Source: Micropterix aruncella (lineage: Eukaryota; Arthropoda; Insecta; Lepidoptera; Micropterigidae). Taken from it: a DNA stretch of 64,000 nt. Below are positions 9,901 to 61,870 of the stretch, one piece after another. Below the pieces are notes generated by a model. That model saw only the letters and a program-made list of their open reading frames with translations, was not told the origin of the DNA and made no database searches. Location of the stretch: the NCBI GenBank assembly GCA_944548615.1, contig OX155965.1, positions 21,252,007 through 21,316,006 of the forward strand. Direction: 5' to 3'. The translations under genes were made by a program, and so were the position numbers. Position 1 is the stretch's first letter. Each line of letters begins with the position of its first letter.

Positions 9901-12619
9901 TATCCTAAAAATGTCCTCTTTAATATTCGGTTCTCGGTCATCCCCGACATCAGCCCTCTATATCCGAAATAAAAACGCTGAACGTTTCAAGAATCAGTAC
10001 CCTCTAGCAGTGGAGGCTATCACAGACCATCACTTTATGGACGACCTTGCTTTCGGGTCTTCTTCAATAGAAGAAGCTCGTAACGTGATAAAAAACATAA
10101 TTTACATACATCAACAAGGGAATTTTTTCTTAAAGGGCTGGGCGTCTAATTATCAAAGCGTTTTGAACGAAATACCTGAAGAAAGGAAAGCTACCCATAA
10201 TATTGCTCTGGAGAAAGGAGAGATAAGCTCTCAACGGCTTTTAGGGTTAGAATGGTTGCCAGAAAGTGACCAACTTACATTTAATTTTAGGTTAGAAAAA
10301 CTCGATGACGCCTTAAAAACGGGCCAGAGAGTGCCAACGAAACGAGAGGCTCTTAAGGTAGTAATGTCAATTTATGACCCACTCGGGGTATTAAGCCCAA
10401 TAACTATCCGAGCCAAAATTCTAATGCAAAAGGTGTGGACCAGCGGTGTAGCCTGGGATGAGGAGGTCACACAAGATATTTTCAAAGGTTGGGGTGAATG
10501 GATAAATGCCCTTCGCTCGGCGAAGGACGTAAGGATTTCACGCTATCACGGCGTAACAAAGAATCCCTCCGAAAATAGACAATTACACATATATTGTGAC
10601 GCGTCTCAAGAGGCTATGTGCGCTGTCGCGTATATGAGAATAGCCAGACCAGGCGAAGAACCGACCACATCCTTTATCGCAAGTAAAACCAGAGTCGCGC
10701 CGTTAAAAAAAATGACAATACCGCGTTTAGAACTGACAGCAGCACTATTAGGCGCCGAACTAGCGAAAAAAATCACTAGCGAGTACAAAATTAAATTTCA
10801 TGAAAAGATTTTATGGACAGACTCGATGAACGTACTTTGGTGGATACGTTCACGTAGCTCCGACCACCAACAATTTGTCTCTAACCGTCTGGGAGTATTG
10901 GACGAACTGACTACCCCGGAGGAGTGGAGATGGTTAAGCGGAAATAGTAATCCTGCAGATGAAGCTACGAGAGCGAAGTCAAAAATTGACCTCTCGCCCG
11001 AGAGCCGTTGGCTGAATGGTCCTGAATACCTTAGACAGCCACCAGAGGTATGGCCGGCAAAGGTTCCCCATCAAACCGGGGAAAAGGATAAGATATCCCT
11101 CGAGTATAAACCATTGGCGGTATTTGCGCTACACGCTGTACCTACGAGCACAATAGATGTCGCGAGATTCTCCCAACATCGCAGATTATTGCGCGTAGCC
11201 GCATACGTTAGGAAGTTTATTCAACTATGTAGAGGTGCCACGAATAACTGCATTTTAAACGGACAAGACATTGCCAGCGCTGAAATAATATTATTAAAGG
11301 AGTCGCAGAGTCGTTCTTTTAAGAAAGAAATAGAACTTATACGAGTGAAAGGGACTTTACCTAGGAATAGCCGTTTGATAGGTTTAAATGCGTACTTAGA
11401 CGAGCGGGGCTTAATAAGAGTAGGCGGCCGCATCGCAAATGCGCCGGGTATACCACACGACACTAAGTATCCCATAATACTTGACGGCCGGGATCGCTAT
11501 ACACAACTACTGGTGGTAAGAACTCATGAGGAGATGGCTCATTCCGGGGTTGAAACGACATTGGCCAGCCTACGCCAGAGGTTCTGGCTAATTAGTCCCC
11601 GTCAAACGGTCAAAAAATTTATATACCAGTGTATGCTGTGCAAAATGAGAAGGGCAAAACCAGTCACAGCGTTGATGGGACAACTCCCGATGTCACGTTT
11701 GCAGCATCATACGAGGTGTTTTAACGCCGTAGGCGTAGACTACTTCGGGCCGGTTCAGGTGACTATACGAAGAAAAGTGGAGAAACGATATGGCGTGTTG
11801 TTCTCTTGTCTAACCACACGAGCGGTTCACATTGAATTAGCATATGATTTGTCTACTAATTCGACAATACAAGCGATAAGAAGATTCATAGCCCGGCGGG
11901 GCAAACCAAGGGTGATAATGTCAGATAATGGATCTAATCTAAAAGGTGCGAGTGCCGAATTGAAGAAGGTCGTTTCAGAGATTGACGATGAACGTATCCG
12001 TGAACGTTTAAGTAACGACCAGATTGACTGGAGGTTTATACCACCTGCTTCTCCCCATCATGGCGGCTGCTGGGAATCGATGGTTAAGTCAGCCAAAAGA
12101 GCTTTGTACGCCATATTGAAAGAAAGAGCGCCTTCTGTGGAAATGATGCAGACCTTATTGGCTGAAGTGGAGTCAATCCTTAATCAGCGGCCTATCTCGC
12201 ACATTACTATAGACAGTCGAGACCAGGAGCCACTTACGCCGCAAAGCTTTTTGTTAGGACACTCTAACAGCACCGCTATGGGTAAATTTACCATTGGAGA
12301 TTTATGTAACCGTAAACAGTGGAGACAGACCCAAGCTCTAGCTGACGCTTTTTGGAATAGGTGGTCTAAAGAAGTACTACCTATGCTAGTCTCTCGACCT
12401 AAATGGAAGGAGGTACAACCTCCACTAAGGGTGGGGGAACTGGTGTTAATATTGGATCCCTCTCTAGAAAGAGGAAGATGGCCTCGCGCTATAGTAACGG
12501 AAGTCTACCCTGACAAAACAGGTGTTGTCAGGATAGTAGATGTAAAAATCGACGGAAAAATTTATCGCAGGTCAATAAGCAAACTAGTTAGATTAGAATT
12601 GTCCGCCCGAATAGAATAA
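6992..12619 (+). CDS. gag-pol: BEL/Pao gag-pol polyprotein
   Basis: A 1875-codon frame starts 62 nt after the 5' LTR. A charged, coiled-coil-like N-terminus (about 20-110) is followed by an Ala/Gly-rich stretch with a 21-residue tandem duplication (DNA at about 7535 and 7598). Next is a DUF1759-type gag region from about 273. Two CCHC zinc knuckles start at C485 and C518. The aspartic protease has a DSGS motif at D605 (DUF1758/A17 type). The reverse transcriptase covers about 880-1080, with FMDD at D1017/D1018. RNase H has its YCDAS aspartate at D1203. The integrase has an HHCC zinc finger from about H1512 and a DDE core D1583, D1645, E1695, followed by a DUF5641-like C-terminus. All expected catalytic residues are visible and there is no stop or frameshift, so it may encode a working element. 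Product and activity are inferred from family knowledge. Confidence 0.96.
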   Translation: MESTAEKSNVSRRTWSQSSRRSERVQEVKEASEQLRRVTREQAKVAAEKKKLESEAITQREQLRATEEIATAKRRSEAAGAAAAIQVQHADLEAELQMLEADRQHALRVLDVVSEAYDSEKSGEWETRSYADLEETAGRTTLWAETQAPLTSYSEPDQIKPRNEERYRGRREEESDEAMQHEAGAAAPHGATHRAAHEGMRLEAGAAAPDGAAHRAAGGEIATAADAAATDAAAAAGSSTGDGSDDSASKKLISQVCRVISIASSKPQYNKELPHFSGDPLQFLAFKSIFNQSTEVIGLNDEQNLLRLQSAIRGRARDCVSGLLLSPANVGEIMKTLETLFGNPNVIIQRTLADLRKTRDLSEFIEAEELLQFACQVKNLVATVKSVNRIEHLWNPELLGSLVAKLPKNLLTLWLGDKGKGKPDEPVIIRFASWLETLAIDSQDAGIGPLDSGRKNQVVARDKKYKQQNHKNYVLNMTEQSRMKCPNCTGDHFLSKCERFKKLSLDSRWGVVKSLKRCFKCLAPSHGRKNCPAYKRFPRFKYHFLLTAADAALGGTEIITATAEGETQTGAIVAHTVANNRVLLQVLPITLIGPKGRKVVYALLDSGSTVSIIDREVAQELNIRGPPTNMEVCGIGSMKTSSKGAETVSFQIRGELGRKVFDVQAYSIAALNLPKLKNLSAAASDFDTLTAVKVDKISDVQPRLLIGANCWELIVSRGLRRINDELSLSKTLLGWVPVGRVSVDRQNDALHSFCLSDSGSNDASLQRLLEENLRLEQDWPNKKRELADSVRSKKLLESTTSLNGGVWHTGLLWRDDRRVLPDSRPMALARLHAVERKMDRDRTYGDAYCQKMDKYLAEGYAEEVDPSKLAGRTDIWFLPHLGVCSAAKGNKLRIVHDAAASVKGVSLNSLLITGPDYNQSITGILFRFREHPVAFTADIGDMFMRIKVIEDDTYSQLFLWRGYRRDIEPRILKMSSLIFGSRSSPTSALYIRNKNAERFKNQYPLAVEAITDHHFMDDLAFGSSSIEEARNVIKNIIYIHQQGNFFLKGWASNYQSVLNEIPEERKATHNIALEKGEISSQRLLGLEWLPESDQLTFNFRLEKLDDALKTGQRVPTKREALKVVMSIYDPLGVLSPITIRAKILMQKVWTSGVAWDEEVTQDIFKGWGEWINALRSAKDVRISRYHGVTKNPSENRQLHIYCDASQEAMCAVAYMRIARPGEEPTTSFIASKTRVAPLKKMTIPRLELTAALLGAELAKKITSEYKIKFHEKILWTDSMNVLWWIRSRSSDHQQFVSNRLGVLDELTTPEEWRWLSGNSNPADEATRAKSKIDLSPESRWLNGPEYLRQPPEVWPAKVPHQTGEKDKISLEYKPLAVFALHAVPTSTIDVARFSQHRRLLRVAAYVRKFIQLCRGATNNCILNGQDIASAEIILLKESQSRSFKKEIELIRVKGTLPRNSRLIGLNAYLDERGLIRVGGRIANAPGIPHDTKYPIILDGRDRYTQLLVVRTHEEMAHSGVETTLASLRQRFWLISPRQTVKKFIYQCMLCKMRRAKPVTALMGQLPMSRLQHHTRCFNAVGVDYFGPVQVTIRRKVEKRYGVLFSCLTTRAVHIELAYDLSTNSTIQAIRRFIARRGKPRVIMSDNGSNLKGASAELKKVVSEIDDERIRERLSNDQIDWRFIPPASPHHGGCWESMVKSAKRALYAILKERAPSVEMMQTLLAEVESILNQRPISHITIDSRDQEPLTPQSFLLGHSNSTAMGKFTIGDLCNRKQWRQTQALADAFWNRWSKEVLPMLVSRPKWKEVQPPLRVGELVLILDPSLERGRWPRAIVTEVYPDKTGVVRIVDVKIDGKIYRRSISKLVRLELSARIE

Positions 12620-12687
12620 GCCATAGATATAAATAACGTAGATTTAAGGTAAATAATTCGTAAAATAAGTTAATGGCACGTTGCCAT

Positions 12688-12698
12688 GAGCGGGGAAA
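12688..12698 (+). other. Polypurine tract
   Basis: GAGCGGGGAAA directly abuts the 3' LTR. This is the usual place for the plus-strand priming site of an LTR element. Confidence 0.75.
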
Positions 12699-13796
12699 TG
12701 TACGAATTATCACTTGCATTATCTAATATGGGTGGCTGTTCGCGAGAGATCGATTCTTAGAAGCTTATATTCCTCTTTCACACGCTCGAGCCACCCCATA
12801 ACAGACATAAATAACAGACACTGAAACAAAATACGGCTCATTCAAATATTAAAATCATCCGCAAGGAAGTCCTAACTAAATACGCAGGACAAAATTCCAT
12901 GAAAGGTCCTGGTAATAATATATCGCCGTCTTTAAGGGCCGAAGACCCCTAATTAATTATCAGCCTGTCATTTCTCGCAGTGGATATATCGAGGGTGTCG
13001 ACCGATAACAAAAAATCGTAAACGCGGCAAGCCGCTCGCGCAACCCTCTTATATTAAAACAAATGTGGTAATCTCAAAATAATCGCAATGTTTGAGGTAA
13101 TTAGGAGGCTATTAATTATTCGACTGAAAGCTTGGATAAAATCAAATACTTATAATTTTGCTAGCTATTCGAAGGAATTTTAAGTACTAAATATGATGTA
13201 TTGTTAATGTTTAATCTACATATTTTCGCTATAAACCTAATGATAATGTAGTAGTAATACATATTATAGAAAATTACCTTCAATTAAGGTGAGATTAATT
13301 TAAGTTAAAAATGTAAGCCTGATTGAATAATATGTACTCTCGCTAAGCCACACCCCTTAACCCTCAGTAGGCCGGTCTCTTACCGCCGCCATTGCCTTTT
13401 AACCAATCACGGGTTAGAGTGGCGGGGCTTTAGCGAGGCTAGTGAACGATTTTGGAAAATCGAACAGTCACAAAAATACCGAGGTCGAGAATGAACGACC
13501 CTTAAGCGGCGGGATAATAGTGTACATACGGCAGCCCTTGGCTGGTCTCGTACTCGCGCGCATAATTTAAGTGTATACTGTAACTCACGAGTAAATTGAG
13601 GGACAATAAACGTTCTTTTGAAATAAACTCTTTCACTGTGTGATCATCTAATAGAGTGTGAACCAGATACGGGAGACTACTCGGCGGCCAGGAAGAACGA
13701 GAGAACCCGAAGGTAAATAACATTTACAGTCCACAAAAACCACCCTTCAGCAGTGGGAGAAACTCACAGAAAAATAACTGATGGATTTTATAACCA
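12699..13796 (+). repeat. 3' LTR of the BEL/Pao element
   Basis: 1098 bp, same ends and length as the 5' LTR, followed by the duplicated CTTGT (13797-13801). Confidence 0.95.
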
Positions 13797-14001
13797 CTTG
13801 TGACAAAAAGCTGTAGCGATAACGTTGCCGTGACCGTTATATAGTCAAATTGTGCTACTTGGGGGGCTCGCAAGTTTATAAGTAACGCGTTTGTTATTTT
13901 ATTTTACCGGTCTAAAACCTACTAGGAGGTAAAGTATCGCGAGCGCGTATTTTTTTCTCGAGGTAAAGACATATACATTTTGGAAGGATATATACATTTT
14001 G

Positions 14002-14172
14002 CCCCCCCCCCCCCCCCTTCCTTTCCCTAGCCTATACAATTCCAGACTGAAGTCTGTCTGTGTGTCTGTGTTTGTGTGTATTCCTCTACGATAGCTTCCA
14101 AACTCTTCATCCGATTGAGCTGAAATTGGTATGCAGGCATCATTTAGTCATGGCAAGAGTTGAAATTTTACG
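14002..14172 (-). repeat. Poly(C) run and dispersed repeat (reverse)
   Basis: Sixteen C in a row (14002-14017) precede a reverse-complement copy of the repeat seen at 230-400 and 46850-47165. It has 'AGACTGAAGTCTGTCTGTGTG', 'ACGATAGCTTCCAAAC' and 'GATTGAGCTGAAATTGG'. The homopolymer may be a sequencing or assembly weak point. Confidence 0.45.
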
Positions 14173-14699
14173 GCAACGCGAATTCTATGGCAATGCGAGG
14201 GCCATGACTTTGGAAATATTGTACCAATTTGAATGATATAATTATATTTGTACTTAGTTTTTAAATGTAAGGTTCAGCTTTGGTTTGATTATTTAACACT
14301 TTACTTACTACTTTGGATGTTACTATGTACAGTTTTAGTACATTTATGTATATTCGAATTATTGACTATTTCAATGGTTAGGCTTCTGCTTTGATTAGTC
14401 AACATTTTATTGATTATTTTAATTATTGTGTTGAATGGATGTTAATAGGTAGCCATTAAAAATAATAGCTCTTTTAATTAATGAGCCTTTAATTTGTTTT
14501 CTAATAACATTTTACGATGAATAACTGTTTGTAGGTTCCAAAGTTTCTGAGATACTATTTTTTTTTTCAATTTAATTACTAAATTCTTGACAACATATGT
14601 ATGTTACGTAAAGATTAAAATAGTAATGAGACTTACTACCTAACATACATATTTTGACACGTACAAGAGCGGTTTTTAACCGCCAATTGGACACGACGT
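14173..14699. other. AT-rich stretch, nothing recognised
   Basis: No exon, RNA gene or repeat boundary seen. Confidence 0.35.
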
Positions 14700-14729
14700 A
14701 AATGTAATGTAATGTAATCTAATGAAAAG

Positions 14730-14890
14730 ACCACCAATGTGGTTGGAATCGACCACCAGAAGGCTCGCTAGTCATAGTTCAAACTCGAAATATTGGTCTT
14801 AGAGATTTAAAATTCGGTATACAAATGCCTTGTTGGGCCGAAATCACATTGTTGTCACATATTGGTTGGAATGTCCCATATACAAGAGAC
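14730..14890 (-). repeat. Dispersed repeat (reverse), related to 70-210
   Basis: 'ACCACCAGAAGGCTCGCTAG' followed by 'TCGAAATATTGGTCTTAGAG' is the reverse complement of similar sequence at about 130-210. Confidence 0.4.
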
Positions 14891-15237
14891 ACAAATAATA
14901 TTTAAAGCCTGCCATACAAATTTATGGGGAAACCAGGCGCGCGTTTGATATCGATCGGCGTAAGTTCCAAATTAAAATCTTCATTGCGTTGTGTCGCTCG
15001 TACGAAATTCGAATTAACGGCGAATTTTAAGGCGAGCTTACAATTCGATTTTTAAATTGGATGAGATGACGTCCTTGGCCAATTGCCGGGAAAGTCTTGT
15101 GGTCACACGAACGTTTTCTTTCCTTATTCAACGAGGTGAACGGAGATAGAGGCCAAACCATATACCACCTCTTCTGCAGCTATAATGATTATGGTCGTTT
15201 TTAATGCCCGAGCTTTATACAACTGAAAAGATTTATA

Positions 15238-15623
<386 letters not shown>

Positions 15624-16121
15624 TGAATTTTTACATATTTTATGTTTCGTTCATTGTAAATAATCCATTTAGGTTAAAGGTAATCTTTCCAACTAATAGG
15701 AAAGAGCTGACTGCTTCCTGTCATTGATATGAGGGCATGTCACGCTTTTAGTTTTAAGTTTTCAGCTGAATATTGATCGCAGCTTCTTTATATCGCACCT
15801 TTAGAAAATAAAAAAACGAAATTCGAAATTTTAAATTCTTCCATCTGTCAAGTAGCTCGTCTTGTCTTGTTATTTCCCCTGAAATAATAGGAAATTGAGT
15901 GAGTTTACGTATAAAGAAGGATTGTAGCTTAATTTTTGAGATAATTGGATGAAGGGTGAGCGTTTACTAGTTGAAAAATGGGCCCAACTTAAACCTACTC
16001 CTATTTCCGCAAGTGAGAGGCATTCATCATTCTCGTTAACACCTAAAGCATTCCCGAATCCGATCAAGGGAATCCTTCGTCACGATGTAAGTGGCTTTTA
16101 TAATTATTTACTTTATAATCA
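15624..16121. other. Spacer between the (AT)n tracts
   Basis: Unique-looking AT-rich sequence. An open frame from 15949 running into the next AT tract has no recognisable protein character. Confidence 0.3.
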
Positions 16122-16122
16122 T

Positions 16123-16489
<367 letters not shown>

Positions 16490-16612
16490 AAGTCGGGTTT
16501 GTTCGAACACTTATAACTCGAGAACGGCTGGACTGATTTTCATGGTTTTTGATTTGTTGTATTTGTCTCCGTCCCGAATAGGAGAATAACTATTTTTTAA
16601 AAAAATAGAAAA

Positions 16613-16798
16613 TTGAAGAAAAATAAAAATAAAAGAAAAAACATTGTCCCCTCACAAAATGTAAATCCGTGTTTTCCTCATGGTCAGTTGTACGTGGCAT
16701 GTTCACGTGTCGGCAAATCATCCGCTCTATTTGTTCTTGCGCCTGATAAAAAACAAAAAATGTCGTATATCACAAGGTGCTTCAATGAAGAGAATTAA
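16613..16798 (+). pseudogene. Helitron helicase C-terminal fragment
   Basis: A 61-codon frame whose middle reads HGQLYVACSRVGKSS and then LFVLAP. This is the last conserved block of the Pif1-like helicase of Helitron Rep/Hel proteins. The rest of Rep/Hel is missing between this block and the 5' end. The frame opens without a proper start and is surely non-functional. Confidence 0.75.
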
Positions 16799-17063
16799 AC
16801 CGAGTGCATCCCATGGTGCACAATATGTAAATAGTTTAATTCAATCATGTCTTGCTGACACGCGATTGATATACTTAGTTTTTGTACTTTTATGTTTTTT
16901 GTGTTTATTATCTTATAAATATATTATCCTAATAAAGTAGTGAACTTAATATTTATTTCGTATTCATTGTATTACTTTCATAAAATCATAAATTAAGTTC
17001 AGCTAATCTGTAACACGACATTCATTGACTGTTAGGCGCTACGAAGTTCATCGGGTCAGCTAG

Positions 17064-17854
17064 TATAAGTATATATTTATACGTATACACAAATGATTAA
17101 TTATTATATATCCGTTTGGGTGTCATTACACTCCATTGCGACCCAGTATTTAGATGTCAAACACGGGCATTATTGTTTTTGTTTCTCTGAAGCCAAAAAA
17201 CGTTTGACAGGAAACTGTTTGAGCAAAAAACGGGCACTATCTGAACTATAATAACTTATTCTGAGATTCAAAACCCAAGTTACCTGTTTTCTTATAGACT
17301 CACACCTTTCTCGCTCCACAAAATACCACGTGGTCATAAGGTTTTACCTAAAATCATACTCCACTGCAGTAGACGTTTATGTGTTACTTACATCCTTGAT
17401 ATTAAAAGGCTATTTCATAGCAGATAGTTTCTTTACACATAGTGTCTTTTTTGGTAGTTTCTAGAATATTCCATGACTCTATTCTTGCTCCAGTGACCGT
17501 TCAGCTGACACAGCGGATTTATTACTTTACTAATTTTATCTCTTATGTCAAATCTCATTCATTGTGTATTCTTTATTTATTTAATAATATGTATTCACTT
17601 TAAGATTTCTTATCTCTAAATTAATTTAGTAGTCATTTCAGTTGCTTACATAATTTTAGTGTAAATTGTGTAAGGTTGAATGACGTTTCATTGCGATTAT
17701 ATGAACAAAATCTGCGTAATAAAGTAGCAGTACATTGGCAGTTATCTTATATGGGCTGGCAGGGATTGTCGGCCGTATAGCGCCCGTCGCGCAGGTATAT
17801 CAAAAAATAATATAATAATATTATTAATAAACAGAAAAGAAACCAAAGAAAAAA
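17064..17854 (+). other. Upstream region of the transporter's first coding exon
   Basis: Probable promoter or 5' UTR region, by position only. I could not mark a transcription start. The ATG at 17855 follows an A-rich leader, giving an AAAAATGG context. Confidence 0.3.
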
Positions 17855-58862
<41,008 letters not shown>

Positions 58863-60344
58863 AGTTAGACAAAATAAATAAATTCTTCAAATTATTCAAA
58901 AGAATAGGACGGAGATCTTGTGCAATATGGAATCAGATAATATTTCATTTATGACGACTAACTGCCGTCACGACTACCGACTGTTTTAATTATGAAATAA
59001 TTTACTTACGGTACAAATTATTATTAAATTAAAAAAAAAATAAAATAAACGAAGGAAAATTATCTGGTCGTAGCAGGCCAGGATGATTTCCAAGCCTTTA
59101 CTCCTCCACCTCTTCTTTCAGCGTTTTAATGCTTTAGTGCAGCCAAGCTTCTTTCTAATGTATCAACACAATAATGGAAAAGATAAGGATCGAAGCGGGA
59201 AAATAAAAAGTAGTTGGTGGCTTTTAAAACCTTATGATTAATGAAATGGTTTTAATTTGACATTTCGGCTCAAGTCATTGTTAAGATTTATGATATTTCT
59301 GAAATCGAAGAATATTATATGGATACCAAACTCAAAGGACCGAACAAAGAGAAATGAAATAATAATCTATTACACGATTAAGTTAAAGTACACCATTTTC
59401 AAACGAGCTAAATGAATGATGAGCAAATTAAATGACTGATTATCAAAAAAAAAAACCTAACTTTATATTAGATCTATTGGATCAAAGTGCCTATTTTAAT
59501 ACAAAGTTCGTTTGAATTGCAGTTGCAATTCAGAAAATATTGTACATATATCAAATGCTTGCAGTCACTTTACATTGAAAAAAAAAAACACTAAACATTC
59601 CCAATAGAAGCCAGCTCCCAATAGCTTTACATGCCAGAGCACATAGCATTTGACCAATGTTTCCAAGTTAAAATAATCAAGTACCTAGGTGATAATTCTA
59701 AATAAAGGGATGTACCTTCTTGGAAAAAAGCTTTCATTTATCTTTTAGGCGGGTGTAAAGTTTCTGGTCTTTCTAAAACATATTTTAGGAATAATTAATA
59801 TTGTTTATTCGTTCAGATATCATATTTGTTGAAAGCTTCATAATTATTTATTTTAAAATAATGTTTTGCATGGTTGGTTATGGTGTATTTTAACTTTATG
59901 TTGTAAGATGTTATTAATCCATTTCTCGCTCCTACTAGTCGTTTTCTAGGCTTTTGAGTAATTTAACCCTTATACATTTGTGAAGCGGATGGTTGCAATT
60001 CAGTCAGTTATTCCTAAACTCTAACTAACCGAAATAGATTAAAATATTAATACATACATACATCAAATGCTTAACTTCTTAATATTAAAATTTAAAATTG
60101 AAGGGAATTTCTCTTTCCAGTTTTCGTTTTGCATAAGTAAAAAATATTTGCAACCAAATATCAAGGGAAATTCTAATTCTCGTGTTAATATTTCAAAAAA
60201 GTGTCTATTCCTTTGTATCTACACCAAAATCATCACTTAAAGGAATGAAAACCGGCATCAATGACTGTTAAATGCTTGGGTAAAATTTTCGTCATTAGCT
60301 TTGTATATTACCGCGCGGTAAAGTTTTATAATACATTTGTAAGG
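58863..60344 (+). other. Transporter 3' UTR and downstream region
   Basis: Likely 3' UTR just after the stop, with an A-run and AATAAA near 59039-59044. The rest is AT-rich with no recognised exon. Confidence 0.4.
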
Positions 60345-60640
60345 GGCTCCCTAGATGATTAAGCATGCTTGTCAAGCATCTCGTCGCGGGCTAAGAAGGA
60401 ATCGTAAACGCAGGAAATATGCAAATATATATATTTTTTAATTTACCAAAACTTCCTTACAGTCACGTTAATTAGACGTAATTGATTGATGAATGACGTC
60501 ACTCCCTGGCATATAACTACAAAATTAGGCATTTTTGGTAAGTATATATTTTTTTTTAAATATTTGCATATTTATTGCGGTTTACGATCTCCTCCCAGCC
60601 CGCAACGCGATGCTTGACAAGAATCGTCTAAATCCCACAC
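60345..60640. repeat. Foldback element, copy 1
   Basis: Inverted arms ('AAGCATGCTTGTCAAGCATC', 'CGTAAACGCAGGAAATATGC' and their complements) surround a centre with TGAATGACG and ACTACAAAATTAGGCAT. About 290 bp. It matches the copy at 60925-61235. Confidence 0.75.
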
Positions 60641-60915
60641 ACCGTCCACTCATTACGCTATCTGAGCCGGGCGTGATTACCTGGACTTTTACTTTGGATC
60701 CTAGGAGGGGCTATGCAGTTTTGGGCCGTATAGTCGGTGCGCTTGGTGAACTCTTAACTCATGGCTCAACTTCTATCTAAAAGCCTCTTCCAAAAGAGAA
60801 ATCTCGAGCGGCTCTGGACGGTTGTGCAGAGTTTGTGCAACCGGCGAATCGTTGGAGGGGTCTGGAAATGACTGAAAATTTTGTAAGAAGCGGAGTAGAT
60901 AATAACCTCACTAAT
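60641..60915 (-). repeat. Family X fragment between two foldbacks
   Basis: 'CTCATGGCTCAACTTC', 'GGCTCTGGACGGTTGTGC' and 'GGCGAATCGTTGG' are diverged family X blocks. Another small piece (GCGCGAGCAACTTTGAATCC) lies at about 61335. Confidence 0.45.
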
Positions 60916-60924
60916 CCTAAAGGG

Positions 60925-61235
60925 CTCTCTAGAGCATCAAGCATGCTTGTCAATCATCGCGTCGCGGGCGGGGAGGGGATCGTGAACCGCAGGAAATATG
61001 TAAATATTTTTTTAATATTTATTAAAAATGCCTAATTTTGTAGTTTTATACCAGGCAGTCAGGTTAATTGGACATAACTGATTCATGAATGACGCGATTC
61101 CCTGGTATAAACTACAAAATTAGGCATATTTAGTACAAATTTTAAAAAAAGCATATTTTCTGCGGTTTACGATTCCCTGTCAGCCCGCGACGGGATGCTT
61201 GACAAGCATGCTTGATCGTCTAGAGAGCCACTTAG
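60925..61235. repeat. Foldback element, copy 2
   Basis: Arms: 'GGGCTCTCTAGAGCATCAAG' and 'CATGCTTGATCGTCTAGAGA' as outer ends, and 'TGCCTAATTTTGTAGTTTAT'-like sequence repeated in reverse inside ('ACTACAAAATTAGGCA'). About 310 bp; better preserved than copy 1. Confidence 0.75.
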
Positions 61236-61386
61236 AAACAGCCCGTTGGCAACCGGATCCCGAGTGTCAGTCATGCAAAAAGCGCAATGGGCCCGCGAAA
61301 CCGGTAGGAGTACGATTTACAACAGGTGAAAGCCGCGCGAGCAACTTTGAATCCGTCACCAGACCGGAGGACAATATATATAAATA

Positions 61387-61500
61387 CTAGCTTCAGCCCG
61401 CGGCTACGTCCGCGTTAAAGATAATATTTACCAGTGGTGTGATATTTTCCCTTGGAAACCTAAAAAAATCCAATATATGGTTCGTAAACTTCATTGTGGG
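61387..61500 (-). mobile_element. Helitron 3' end fragment (reverse)
   Basis: Read on the minus strand the end is a CGCGGACGTAGCCGCGG hairpin and then GCTGAAGCTAG before a host T (61386 complement). This is the common Lepidoptera-type Helitron terminus. The inner part is cut by the Penelope remnant. Confidence 0.65.
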
Positions 61501-61514
61501 TTTAATTTCAAGAA

Positions 61515-61870
61515 AACAAAGAATATCACGGTTGTTCGACATTATAAATAAGATAACAAACGAATTTACGACGTGAACTTTGTAACACCCGACGTTTCGA
61601 CGATTGGCCATTGAAATACGAAGAACGCCGAGCGGCGGGAAGCCATTGGAATAAAAAGAACCTGGAACTTCAATAGAGAAGACTATTAAAAACTCTATTC
61701 TACGTGGAATCATCTCCTTAAAATGTTCCCATTGCCCTGCGCTGAGCGCAAGAACGCAAGACAAGATACAGAGAGTATTGTGTGGATTTTCGAAATTCGC
61801 GCGCGCCGAGCAGGCCCCCACCACCGTTATAATCTACTCAGTGGCGGCAGCGGTATGCAGCCTACCCGCG
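61515..61870 (+). pseudogene. Penelope remnant: reversed tail plus coding end
   Basis: A minus-sense tail (CACGGTTGTTCGACATTATA, CACCCGACGTTTCG) joins directly to plus-sense coding sequence. The coding part reads WNFNREDY, then LYSTWNHLLKMFP, the end of a Penelope-like protein. The two halves are in opposite orientations, as in the other inverted pairs. Confidence 0.7.

Larger units (their letters stand above)
5832..13796 (+). mobile_element. Full-length BEL/Pao LTR retrotransposon
   Basis: A complete 7965-bp element has two 1098-bp LTRs (5832-6929 and 12699-13796) that start TG and end CA. It is flanked by the 5-bp duplication CTTGT (5827-5831 and 13797-13801). One long gag-pol frame lies inside, and a purine-rich tract precedes the 3' LTR. 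Domain order (gag, protease, reverse transcriptase, RNase H, integrase) and the DUF1759/DUF1758/Pao/DUF5641 type sequences place it in BEL/Pao. No env frame is present, with only 79 nt between the pol stop and the 3' LTR. I could not assign a primer-binding site with confidence. It lies about 4 kb upstream of the transporter's first coding exon. Confidence 0.97.
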
